From: Metaclostridioides mangenotii
Lineage (GTDB): Bacteria > Bacillota > Clostridia > Peptostreptococcales > Peptostreptococcaceae
Direction: 5' to 3'
Length of the DNA stretch: 64,000 bases
Assembly (NCBI RefSeq): GCF_018917235.1
Contig: NZ_JAHLOF010000001.1
Span: forward strand, 248,001-312,000
A program made the translations under genes and the position numbers. The notes beneath the pieces are model-generated. The model ran no database searches, was not told where the DNA came from, and worked only from the letters and a program-made list of their open reading frames with translations. This document shows, one piece after another, positions 40,284-48,034 of this stretch (position 1 is its first letter; every line of letters starts with the position of its first letter).

Positions 40284-40559
40284 TTATGATATTTTTCTTC
40301 TTGCCACTCTCGCTGTGCTTCTTTGAGGTGATGCAGCTGGTCTACTTTTTCTAACAACCTTCTTGTGTTTTGCAAAGATTTTTCTTGAGTTACATAAAAC
40401 TGTTCCTAAAGATAAACACATTGTAAATACGCAAGCAGCCAAGAAATAGTAATCTAGGCTAATATGTACCCCCATTATTGAGTTAATTAATATAAGAGCG
40501 AAAGTCACGGAAAAACATATTAATGCTGACATAACAAATATTTTTGATATTTTTTTCAA
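40284..40559 (-). CDS. Small two-helix membrane protein with basic tail
   Basis: A 91-residue protein with two hydrophobic segments (IFVMSALICFSVTFALILI and YYFLAACVFTMCLSLGTVLC) and a very basic C-terminal tail (KHKKVVRKSRPAASPQRSTARVARRK, read in parts). The TTG start is chosen because GGGGGGATTAGG lies directly before it. The longer reading has no ribosome site. It is divergent from cotE. I recognise no family; the tail could bind nucleic acid or acidic polymer. Confidence 0.55.
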   Translation of the reverse strand: MKKISKIFVMSALICFSVTFALILINSIMGVHISLDYYFLAACVFTMCLSLGTVLCNSRKIFAKHKKVVRKSRPAASPQRSTARVARRKIS

Positions 40560-40699
40560 CCTAATCCCCCCATGCTTTTCATAATTCTGACATTTATCGT
40601 TATACATAACTATACCAAAAATGTTGTAAAATAGCAATTCTTATTCCAAATTATCTAAAAAAAAGTATATATTCCCAAACTTCTAAATTAATATACGGT

Positions 40700-40727
40700 A
40701 ACATTAATAAATTTTCATTAATACAAT
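40700..40727 (+). promoter_or_regulatory. Candidate mother-cell (SigE-like) promoter of cotE
   Basis: AACATT, 14 bp, then AATACAAT. The -10 matches the SigE-type CATACAAT at seven of eight positions with fitting spacing. It was assigned by eye and lies 33 bp before the start codon. Confidence 0.4.
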
Positions 40728-40759
40728 AAGGTAGACGATATATATAAGGGGGGATTTAC

Positions 40760-41290
40760 ATGCCAAATCTGCCAAATCTAGGGTCCAAAGCACCTGACTT
40801 CACGGCTAATTCTACTGACGGCCCTATTAGGCTATCCGACTTTAAAGGAAAATGGGTTGTACTATTTTCTCATCCAGGCGATTTTTCACCAGTTTGTACA
40901 ACAGAGTTTTTAGAGTTCACAAAGTACCACAAAGAATTTACAGAAAGAAATACTGAGTTGCTTGCTATTAATAATGATAGTAACAATGCGCACTTAGCAT
41001 GGATGTACAATATTTTTATGATTACGGGTGTAGAAATTCCGTTTCCAATTGTTGAAGATAGGGATCTTAGAATTTCTAGAACTTATGGTATGATCTCTAA
41101 ACCTACAGAAACATACTCTGTTAGATCTGTATTTATAATTGACTGTGACCAAGTTCTAAGAACCATACTTTACTATCCTGTCACAACAGGAAGAAATATT
41201 CCAGAGATTCTTAGAATCGTAGATTCTCTACAAACTACAGATAAAAACGAAGTCCTTACTCCTGCAAATTGGTTACCAGGTATGACGTGA
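40760..41290 (+). CDS. cotE: CotE-like spore coat protein, piece 1: peroxiredoxin domain
   Basis: The 5' piece of a split peroxiredoxin-chitinase gene. The 176-residue reading is a 1-Cys/Prx6-like peroxiredoxin: KAPDFTANSTDGPIRLSDF, peroxidatic Cys46 in HPGDFSPVCTTEFLEF, and RSVFIIDCDQVLRTILYYP. Residues 1-167 belong to the coat gene. After VLT-PANW the reading runs into element 1 and stops after LPGMT, so the family's C-terminal PVILP and DWYLCF segments are missing; they lie at 48038 onward. C. difficile CotE has this domain order and is a mother-cell-made coat protein. The ribosome site is GGGGGG. Unexcised DNA would still give a truncated peroxiredoxin. Confidence 0.88.
   Translation: MPNLPNLGSKAPDFTANSTDGPIRLSDFKGKWVVLFSHPGDFSPVCTTEFLEFTKYHKEFTERNTELLAINNDSNNAHLAWMYNIFMITGVEIPFPIVEDRDLRISRTYGMISKPTETYSVRSVFIIDCDQVLRTILYYPVTTGRNIPEILRIVDSLQTTDKNEVLTPANWLPGMT
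41261..41274 (+). repeat. attL core of element 1
   Basis: The 14-bp sequence CCTGCAAATTGGTT, identical to 48038-48051. It lies in frame inside the peroxiredoxin codons for P-A-N-W. Recombination between the copies joins VLT to PANWFPGQPVILP. Confidence 0.85.
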
Positions 41291-41671
41291 GTACAATAAT
41301 ACTCACTCATTATTTTAGTGTAGGTGGATACTATTGCTAAATAAATTGGTTACAAATTAAGTATAAGAATATTAAAGATGAGTTTATACAGGAAATAAAG
41401 GGAGTATTAAATAAAGTTGAGATAACAATATCTTGTATTCTCTTAATAGATATAACCATTTATAAATGAAAAAGAGCCAATGTATCAATTTACATGGCTC
41501 TTTTTTTCACTTCATCTAACTAAGACATAATTAAAAACATCTAAGAATATCATTATATTTTATTTTTCAATTGAAATGGTAATATATAAGCAATAATCAA
41601 TATTTTACTAGATGAATTTAATATGTATAAATCCGCTGTACATTTCTTTATTTTAGATTAAGTTAAAAACA
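41291..41671. other. Left end of element 1, no gene seen
   Basis: About 380 bp without a supported gene. It holds an 11-bp second copy of part of the att core (AAATTGGTTAC at 41343-41353) and a terminator-like hairpin at 41471-41508. Confidence 0.5.
41471..41508 (+). terminator. Terminator inside the left end of element 1
   Basis: AAAGAGCC-ATGTA pairs with its complement, followed by seven T residues on the plus strand. It would end transcripts entering from cotE piece 1, so unexcised cotE cannot read into the element. Confidence 0.8.
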
Positions 41672-42229
41672 CTATTTAATAGCATCTTCATAAACATTTT
41701 TAGTATTCTCTTCCATTTGCTGTAATCTAGCCTTAATACTATTTAATTCAGATTTAGCTTTTTCTGATTCTGATTTGTACTGATCCCTCTCGGCATTTGC
41801 TTTGCTTACTTCATTAGCCTTTTCATTGATCTCTTTTACCTTCTCATTTATCTCATTAATTTTCTGATTTATCTCATTTTGTTTATCAGACAATTGCTGC
41901 CTTAAACTTTTAATCTCTTGTTCTGATGACTGATTCCCCTGTTTCAATGAGTTCAATTCATTTTCTAATTGTTGTTTTTGAGATTCTAACGTTGTCTTTT
42001 CAGATATCAATTGCTCTTTATTTTTTAGTAATTCATTTGCTTTATTCTCTAGCGTAACATTATCGGTTTTACTTCGCTTTAAACGACCAGCTAGATCATT
42101 CACTCTGCTTTCAGTATTAGCTATAATCGAATTCCAATCTATTGAAGATTGAAATGCCAAAACTGTTCCTCCAGAGAAGATAATAGCGGATACTAAAAGA
42201 CTTATACCTAATTTACTAAATTTTTTCAT
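41672..42229 (-). CDS. Exported coiled-coil protein (element 1 cargo)
   Basis: A 185-residue protein. The N-terminal hydrophobic segment (KLGISLLVSAIIFSGGTVLAF) is a signal peptide or anchor. Residues of about 45-180 form a long heptad coiled coil with tandem seven-residue units (INQKINEINEKVKEINEKAN). No enzymatic domain is visible and no family is recognised. It lies alone near the left end of the element. A spacer or surface scaffold role is possible but not shown. Confidence 0.7.
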   Translation of the reverse strand: MKKFSKLGISLLVSAIIFSGGTVLAFQSSIDWNSIIANTESRVNDLAGRLKRSKTDNVTLENKANELLKNKEQLISEKTTLESQKQQLENELNSLKQGNQSSEQEIKSLRQQLSDKQNEINQKINEINEKVKEINEKANEVSKANAERDQYKSESEKAKSELNSIKARLQQMEENTKNVYEDAIK

Positions 42230-42439
42230 TTCATACTCCTTGTCGTATAATAGAATTTTAATTTACAAGTTTCTAGCATGCTAATTAGTTTTTGTAAATA
42301 CATTTAATAAAAATATAGAGTGATCACCTACCCTCTTATATATACACAATAATTTTCTTCTTAATCACAAAACAATTATTATTTATATATTACTAAGGGT
42401 TATTACTTATAAACTTAATTACATTCTATGTAAACCACA
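42230..42439. other. Intergenic, element 1
   Basis: AT-rich sequence upstream of the coiled-coil gene. No feature was recognised beyond its presumable promoter. Confidence 0.35.
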
Positions 42440-42469
42440 TTGCCATGATTCCTTTTTCTTCGAATATAT

Positions 42470-42726
42470 TCATATAATCGCCTCTTTAAACAGCAGGACA
42501 CTTAGTATTCTGTATCTCATGTAAACCCCAAGATAATCTTTAATCTTACCCCTATTCTTAAAACCTATAATGTGTAAAATCGGTACGTATCTATCGTTTA
42601 ATCTAGGTATGCTCTTGCATGCTACCCTAATCCTAATACATGCTCAAATTTATAAATCCTATCAGAATGCTCGTATATTCTGCACTCTTTTATATCGAGT
42701 ATGTTTTCAAATAAATCTTCATTCAT
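42470..42726 (-). pseudogene. Frameshifted coding remnant (element 1)
   Basis: On the minus strand an ATG at 42726 opens a 34-codon reading (MNEDLFENILDIKECRIYE...) that stops at TAG. The plausible continuation, two bases out of phase, reads RLNDRYVPILHIIGFKNRG and KIKDYLGVYMRYR before stopping near 42474. This looks like a decayed gene of unknown family, with base composition slightly richer in G+C than its surroundings. It could be chance. Confidence 0.3.
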
Positions 42727-42769
42727 ATATCAATCTCTAATCATTTGTTTAGTTTATATTGAAATAAAA

Positions 42770-42793
42770 AAGCACCTACTATTTGTAGATGCT
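42770..42793 (-). terminator. Hairpin after the DUF2089 operon
   Basis: AAGCACCTAC pairs imperfectly with GTAGATGCTT, followed on the minus strand by a U-rich tract. It lies downstream of the 64-residue membrane protein gene. Confidence 0.6.
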
Positions 42794-42839
42794 TAGAAAA
42801 TTAATTCTTATATCTAACTTTTTTAATTTAAAATAGCTA

Positions 42840-43034
42840 TTATTTATTTCTAATAAAAGTTTTTATTAATAAAAATACTGACATTAAAAAACCTATAATT
42901 ACAATTGGCATTAACTTTAAACCTGGTTCTAAAACTGTTCCATCATCTTTTATTATTACTCCAAATTTCACTGCAAAAATTCCAATTATTAGAGAAATTA
43001 TAAAAATCAGCATTGATAAATAATATTTTTTCAT
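42840..43034 (-). CDS. Small two-helix membrane protein (element 1 cargo)
   Basis: A 64-residue protein, almost entirely two transmembrane helices (LSMLIFIISLIIGIFAVKFG and LKLMPIVIIGFLMSVFLLI). It is the third gene of a three-gene minus-strand operon after a DUF2089 regulator and a 104-residue membrane protein. I recognise no family. The context suggests a small membrane complex regulated by the DUF2089 protein. Confidence 0.55.
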   Translation of the reverse strand: MKKYYLSMLIFIISLIIGIFAVKFGVIIKDDGTVLEPGLKLMPIVIIGFLMSVFLLIKTFIRNK

Positions 43035-43058
43035 AATATTTCTCCTAACATTAATGAG

Positions 43059-43373
43059 TTATTCTAAATCTTGTAAATTCATTTTGTCTAATTCATTATT
43101 CCTCTCTATTTCTTTACGACCAAGATAATATATCACTAATAGAACTATTGACGGTATATTAAACATTATAAATATAAATATAAATCTAAATATATCTGTA
43201 AAGCTAAAATTAATAATTGAGATAGTCATAAATGCAAGTATAATAGATCCTATAAAAGTAATTAAAGGAAATATCAATCCTAAAAATTTATTTGATTTAG
43301 ACGAAAGTATACTTTGAAAATAAGCAACTCCAAATATTAAAATGATTCCTAAAATAATAGTCATAATTTTCAT
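43059..43373 (-). CDS. Membrane protein of the DUF2089 operon (element 1 cargo)
   Basis: A 104-residue protein with about three hydrophobic helices (MTIILGIILIFGVAYFQ; FLGLIFPLITFIGSIILAFMTI; IFRFIFIFIMFNIPSIVLLVIYYL) and an acidic C-terminal tail. It starts 3 bp after the DUF2089 gene ends, so the two are probably translationally coupled. No family is recognised. It may be the membrane partner of the DUF2089 protein. Confidence 0.6.
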   Translation of the reverse strand: MKIMTIILGIILIFGVAYFQSILSSKSNKFLGLIFPLITFIGSIILAFMTISIINFSFTDIFRFIFIFIMFNIPSIVLLVIYYLGRKEIERNNELDKMNLQDLE

Positions 43374-43376
43374 AAT

Positions 43377-43670
43377 TTAAACCTCCTGTTTTGTTTTTTT
43401 ATACTCTTTTATTAAAAGTTTTGCAGTTTCAAAATCGATTTTATCTTCTATTGCAAGACTTTTAATTATTGCTACATACGGTTCTGTATCGATATCTTGA
43501 CTTAAATTAATTTTTTGTATTAATCTATCTAATCTTAAGCGAACAGTTGGATAGCTAACATCATAAATTTTTGCAACTTCTTTTAAAGATCCTGATGAAG
43601 TTATAAATATTTTGATAAAATTTATATCTTCATCATCAAGATTTTCTAACCATTTTGGAAGATTTCTCAC
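43377..43670 (-). CDS. DUF2089-type helix-turn-helix protein (element 1 cargo)
   Basis: A 97-residue cytosolic protein. Residues of about 12-60 form a sigma region-4/HTH-like fold (DEDINFIKIFITSSGSLKEVAKIYDVSYPTVRLRLDRLI, read in parts) that matches the DUF2089 family. A C-terminal helical part follows. DUF2089 proteins are probably DNA-binding regulators paired with small membrane proteins, and two such genes follow here. It is the first gene of the operon. Confidence 0.75.
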   Translation of the reverse strand: MRNLPKWLENLDDEDINFIKIFITSSGSLKEVAKIYDVSYPTVRLRLDRLIQKINLSQDIDTEPYVAIIKSLAIEDKIDFETAKLLIKEYKKTKQEV

Positions 43671-44071
43671 ACAAATGCCCCCTTTTTAATTTATTTATAA
43701 AATCTAAAGAGTTTTTCTATAATTGGTATTTTTATAATAAGTGTTATAAATACAAATAATTATCCTCCAAAGATTCTTATTGATTTCTTCGATATATTTA
43801 TAATAAACTTTAATATTGTTAAAGTCAATATTAATTTTATTAAATATTTTATTTATTATTTTTTAAATAAAATTAATATTAAAGTAATGTTTTTTATATG
43901 ATTATTTATTTTTACTCATTAACTTTTGCATTAAAAAAGAACCCTATATAGTAGAGTTCTTTTTATACTTATTTTTTTCTATAACGCTGGCGATCGCTCT
44001 TCATTTCACAATATAATTAACCCGTTTAATTATTATTGAAACAGGCAATAAAAATACAATTGATTTTACTA
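43671..44071. other. Intergenic, element 1
   Basis: About 400 very AT-rich bases. The only clear structure is a hairpin at about 43930-43965 (AAAAAGAAC with GTTCTTTTT), a possible terminator. No gene was seen. Confidence 0.4.
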
Positions 44072-45493
44072 TTATTCTAATTGTTTTAAATGTGTAACAG
44101 TTCTTTCATACTTATAACCATTATACACATTTATAACTTCTTCTTTCTCAATACTAAATTTATCATTGTCTCCAGAAACAATTGTAGCTACATTATCTTT
44201 ATACTCAGACTTACTAATATTTACATCTATCCCAATATCATTTATATTACCGTATAAATAACATACAGGTTTATTATCTTTTATAAATACCATTTGTGTC
44301 ATGTCTGAGCCTTCAGTTTCAGTTATACTTCTCCATTTGTAACCAACTTTTTTATATATGATTTCTCTTGGTGTTTCTGGAGCAAATACATATGCCTTAT
44401 CCCATTTAAATGGTGTTATTTCTGATAAACTGGCCTCTTTAACTTTATCTTCAATCTCATATAACGCCATCGACAACAATCCAAAGTTTTCTTCTTCTTT
44501 TTCTAAATCACTTAAATCAAATATTGTTAAATCACTAGTTTTATTAACAACATTCCACTCATTATTTTTCTTTTCTAATTTAAAGTTTATTTTAGATATA
44601 CACTCACCATGTTTACCCGGTTGTGTAACTATAACATTTTCGCCAGACTTATTTTTATAATTATGTTGAGTAATTTGCTTATGCGTATGACCTGCAACTA
44701 TAGCATCTATTCCTTCTACCTCATGTGCTAAATCTTGTATTCTATTACCTGGATTTCTTGGTTTCTTAGGTTTTTCACCTGAATGAACAACTGCTACTAT
44801 GATATCAGCCTTATCCTCTTTCATTTTACCAACCCATTTGTTTGCATCTTTTACTAAATCATTCATATATAATTTTCCTTCATACTCTGGCTGGTCTTTT
44901 AATTCCCTAGATTTTAAATCAACAAGTTTTCCATCCCGAGTACCATCATCTACTCTAGTTTGCCTTTCACCAACTTCCTTTATTGTAAGTCCTAGAATGC
45001 CTAACTTTACTGTCCCACTTGATGTTGGAATATCTTTAATTATATAAGGATCAGTATAACTCTCACCATCTTTTTTATATGTATTTGCTGATAATACTTT
45101 CATACCATGTTTTTCAAAGTCAGAAATAATATTATCTAATTGAAGTTTATTTAATATAAACTCATGATTTCCAAGTACTACTGAATCATATCCCAATTCT
45201 TTCATGTCTTTTACAATAGGTGCTTGTCTGTATTCATATGGATTTTCGATACTTTTTTCAAAATATTTAGCCATGTCTTCATTGCTTCCAGAATCAAAAA
45301 AATCACCGGCATCAACTAAGGTTAAATTTTTATCTTTTTTAAACTCATTCTTTACATATGAAGATAGCTTGTAAGGTATCTCTCCATGTAAATCAGTAGT
45401 GGCTAATATATTTATTTCTTCTTTGTCAGTACTACAACCTGTTATTAGAAAAACTGTTAATACTACCAAATATGTCATTAATATTTTTCTCAT
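44072..45493 (-). CDS. Lipoprotein metallophosphoesterase, 5'-nucleotidase/UshA-like (element 1 cargo)
   Basis: A 473-residue protein with a lipobox (VFLITGCSTD, lipidated Cys20). The metallophosphatase motifs are complete: ILATTDLHGEIPY, VDAGDFFDSGSNED, VLGNHEF, IVAVVHSGE and VAGHTHKQI. The C-terminal part is the less conserved 5'-nucleotidase region. It probably hydrolyses nucleotides or cyclic nucleotides at the cell surface for purine salvage. It is an ordinary metabolic gene in the element and would leave the mother-cell chromosome when the element excises. Confidence 0.88.
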   Translation of the reverse strand: MRKILMTYLVVLTVFLITGCSTDKEEINILATTDLHGEIPYKLSSYVKNEFKKDKNLTLVDAGDFFDSGSNEDMAKYFEKSIENPYEYRQAPIVKDMKELGYDSVVLGNHEFILNKLQLDNIISDFEKHGMKVLSANTYKKDGESYTDPYIIKDIPTSSGTVKLGILGLTIKEVGERQTRVDDGTRDGKLVDLKSRELKDQPEYEGKLYMNDLVKDANKWVGKMKEDKADIIVAVVHSGEKPKKPRNPGNRIQDLAHEVEGIDAIVAGHTHKQITQHNYKNKSGENVIVTQPGKHGECISKINFKLEKKNNEWNVVNKTSDLTIFDLSDLEKEEENFGLLSMALYEIEDKVKEASLSEITPFKWDKAYVFAPETPREIIYKKVGYKWRSITETEGSDMTQMVFIKDNKPVCYLYGNINDIGIDVNISKSEYKDNVATIVSGDNDKFSIEKEEVINVYNGYKYERTVTHLKQLE

Positions 45494-45652
45494 TTTCTAA
45501 AACCTCCTGATTAGTATTTACATAATTTGACACATTTTATAGTATATCAGAAAATTTATTGTAATTCGGATTATTTTGTTATAAAAATATCTATCAAAAA
45601 GATATTATTGTAAATTCTACTTTTAATATTTTCACCCTCATAATGCAATTGA

Positions 45653-45680
45653 ATAGAAGGTACTTAACGTACCTTCTATA
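45653..45680 (-). terminator. Hairpin after the 60-residue membrane peptide gene
   Basis: ATAGAAGGTAC pairs with GTACCTTCTAT around a short loop, just past the stop of the gene at 45685. The U-tract is weak. Confidence 0.55.
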
Positions 45681-45684
45681 GTAG

Positions 45685-45867
45685 CTAACTTTGTTTTTTA
45701 TTTCGAATATCATTCTCTGATTTATTATTTTCATTAGATAGTTCCTCATATTTTTTTCTTTGATCTAAGTTAATTTCACGCTCTACCTTTCTTCCCAAGT
45801 TATATACTATTATAAGACACACAACGCCTACTGTTAAATAGATAGATAAAGTTATTATATTATTCAT
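45685..45867 (-). CDS. Single-helix membrane peptide (element 1 cargo)
   Basis: A 60-residue peptide: one transmembrane helix (ITLSIYLTVGVVCLIIVYNLG) and a charged cytosolic tail rich in Lys, Glu and Asn. The ATG at 45867 is preferred because GGAGGGTGG precedes it. The longer reading starts inside that site. I recognise no family. It is the nearest cargo gene to the recombination module. Confidence 0.5.
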   Translation of the reverse strand: MNNIITLSIYLTVGVVCLIIVYNLGRKVEREINLDQRKKYEELSNENNKSENDIRNKKQS

Positions 45868-46135
45868 AGTTCCACCCTCCAATTCCCCTCTAAGCATTTT
45901 TAATAGTTTTAAAAATTTTCATTTTATCTATTTTATGCAATACGTATTAGTGTATGTCTATACCGTTTATCTTCTAGTAAATATGTCTTTACTAATTTTT
46001 ACTTTCATTTCATATCAACATAATTTAGATCATTCATCCTAAATCACTTGTTAATTAATATCGGTTAAGCTCCTAACTTGTCCTATTTATTTGTAAAGAA
46101 GTGCTTAAATAGCACATCTTATTAATATCTACAAT

Positions 46136-46324
46136 CTACATAACACTTTCTCTTTCTGCCATGCCTTTTAATATTTGAATATGCACTCTCTTTATCTCTT
46201 CAAGTACAGCATCATTTTCTTCTTTAGAGTGTCTTGCAAATTTAACATAAACCTTTGTGTTTCCAACTGTATTAACTTTGTCATACTCATGTCCATGCCA
46301 TAACTTTTCTGTTTTATTATCCAA
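46136..46324 (-). CDS. Candidate recombination directionality factor of element 1
   Basis: A 62-residue protein encoded divergently from the recombinase. It begins with TTG (46324) behind a strong GGGGGTGG ribosome site. It shares the segment VYVKFA and a following charged helix with the 66-residue protein at the same position in element 2 (54884-55084). Large serine recombinases need a small accessory protein (RDF) to excise; SprB in SPbeta and CD1234 in the C. difficile skin element are small proteins of this kind (recalled from memory). Position, size and conservation suggest the same role. No sequence match to a known RDF was tested. Confidence 0.6.
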   Translation of the reverse strand: MDNKTEKLWHGHEYDKVNTVGNTKVYVKFARHSKEENDAVLEEIKRVHIQILKGMAERESVM

Positions 46325-46376
46325 GAAACCACCCCCTAATATGGTTTATGCTTTTCAAAATTTGTCCTATTCTAAT
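46325..46376 (-). promoter_or_regulatory. Conserved promoter of the element 1 small ORF
   Basis: On the minus strand, GAATAGGACAAAT is followed by a CATA box, with ATA-17 bp-CATA spacing. The same motif and spacing recur in element 2. A CATA-type -10 is the hallmark of SigE/SigK promoters. Assigned by eye. Confidence 0.45.
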
Positions 46377-46424
46377 TAATCATTGATATTTGTGGATCTT
46401 GCTCTTTTAGTAATTTCTTTAATA

Positions 46425-46470
46425 TACAAGCATAAGTGATAATAGAATATTCATATCAATATAATTACTA
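46425..46470 (+). promoter_or_regulatory. Recombinase 1 promoter with near-palindromic operator
   Basis: GTGATA and TATAAT separated by 18 bp, SigA-like. The near-palindrome ATATTCATATCAATAT (46447-46462) overlaps the -10. The same arrangement, with a perfect palindrome, is found upstream of recombinase 2. Confidence 0.5.
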
Positions 46471-46496
46471 TAGAGAAGTCTTAAGGGGGTTTACTT

Positions 46497-48014
46497 ATGA
46501 ATGTAGCTATTTACCTGCGTAAGTCTCGTGCTGACTTAGAAGCTGAGAAAAACGGTGAATTTGAAACTTTAAATAGACATAAAACAACTCTTCTAAAAGT
46601 GGCTAGAGAAAATAATCTAAATATAATCGAAATAAAAGAAGAGATTGTTTCTGGAGAATCTATTATACATAGACCGAAAATGATAGAACTCTTAAAAGAG
46701 GTTGAAGCTAAAAAATACGATGCTGTACTAGTAATGGATATTGACCGTCTTGGACGTGGAGATATGAAAGATCAAGGAGTTATATTAGAAACATTCAAAG
46801 ATAGCAGTACTAAAATAATAACTCCAAGAAAAGTTTATGACCTTACAAACGAATTTGATGAAGAATACTCTGAATTCGAAGCTTTTATGGCTCGTAAAGA
46901 GTTAAAATTAATTACTAGAAGGATGCAAAGAGGTAGAATAAAAAGTCTCGAAGAAGGTAATTACATTTCTACTGATGCCCCTTTTGGTTATGATATAGTT
47001 AATCCAAATAAAAAAGAAAGAACATTAAGTCCTAACGAGCACGCTGATACAGTGAAACTTATTTATGATTTGTACATCAATGGCGATATGGGTTATACCA
47101 AAATTGCTAGCTATTTAAATAAAAGACATATACCCGCTTACAAAAGTGATAAATGGTCCGTATCTTCTATAAGAAATATCATACAAAATAGAACTTATAC
47201 TGGTGTATTAGAGTGGCAAAAAATAAAAACTACAAAACAGATGAATGAAAATGGTAATTCTGTTCGAATAAGAAATGATGAAGAAAATGTAATTGTAGCT
47301 AATGGAAAACATCCTGCAATAATTACAGAAGAAATTTGGGAAAAAGCTAGAAAAATAAGAGAATCGTATACTCATACAAATCACTCTAATAAACTAAGTA
47401 ATCCGCTTGCTGGAGTTCTAAAATGTAAATTATGTGGTAAAGTAATGTATGCACATCATGGTCGTGGAACAAAACATGTAACATGTAGAAGTAAATGTGG
47501 GAATAAAGGTTCTCGTTTCGAATATGTCGAAAAAGCACTAAATGATACTTTGGAAAAGTATTTAAATATATATGAAATAAAAACAGTTAAATCAGATATC
47601 AAATCAGTAAAAACATACTCTGAAAAAGAAATAAATGAAAAAGCACTAAATGAGCTAGAAAACGAACTTGAAGAATTAGGAAAACAAAAAAATAAACTCT
47701 TTGAATTACTTGAAAGAGGTATTTATGATGATGATACTTTTCTAGAAAGAACTCAAATTATACAAAATAAAACTGATACTCTAAATAATAGTATCGAAGA
47801 CATAAAAACAAAAATGAAAACAGTTATGAAAGATGATAAGCAAATTGCAGTAGGAATTAGAAAAGTATTAGAATTATATCCAATTACTGATTCAGCAAAA
47901 GAGAAAAATAATTTAATAAAATCAATTGTGAAAGAAGCAATTTATTATAAAAGGCAAGATCAAAGAAAAGATGAATTTGAGCTATACGTTGAATTAAAAG
48001 TCCTTGAGGATTAA
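46497..48014 (+). CDS. Large serine recombinase of element 1
   Basis: A site-specific recombinase of 505 residues. The N-terminal resolvase domain has the nucleophile Ser10 in AIYLRKSRADLE and the Arg-rich VMDIDRLGRGDM. The recombinase domain follows (DAPFGYDIVN; HIPAYKSDKWSVSSIRNII), then a zinc ribbon (CKLCGKVM and CRSKCG) and a C-terminal coiled coil. It resembles the SpoIVCA-type recombinases of skin elements. It ends 23 bp before the attR core and has a GGGGG ribosome site. Its N-terminus is nearly identical to recombinase 2, but the DNA-binding half differs, which fits different att sites. Confidence 0.93.
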   Translation: MNVAIYLRKSRADLEAEKNGEFETLNRHKTTLLKVARENNLNIIEIKEEIVSGESIIHRPKMIELLKEVEAKKYDAVLVMDIDRLGRGDMKDQGVILETFKDSSTKIITPRKVYDLTNEFDEEYSEFEAFMARKELKLITRRMQRGRIKSLEEGNYISTDAPFGYDIVNPNKKERTLSPNEHADTVKLIYDLYINGDMGYTKIASYLNKRHIPAYKSDKWSVSSIRNIIQNRTYTGVLEWQKIKTTKQMNENGNSVRIRNDEENVIVANGKHPAIITEEIWEKARKIRESYTHTNHSNKLSNPLAGVLKCKLCGKVMYAHHGRGTKHVTCRSKCGNKGSRFEYVEKALNDTLEKYLNIYEIKTVKSDIKSVKTYSEKEINEKALNELENELEELGKQKNKLFELLERGIYDDDTFLERTQIIQNKTDTLNNSIEDIKTKMKTVMKDDKQIAVGIRKVLELYPITDSAKEKNNLIKSIVKEAIYYKRQDQRKDEFELYVELKVLED

Positions 48015-48034
48015 TACTTATTCGTTGTCATGTT

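Noticed and set aside
43984..43998. Isolated GCGATCGC octamer as a restriction or HIP-type signal
   Set aside because: It is a single occurrence in the window, so nothing supports a repeated signal.
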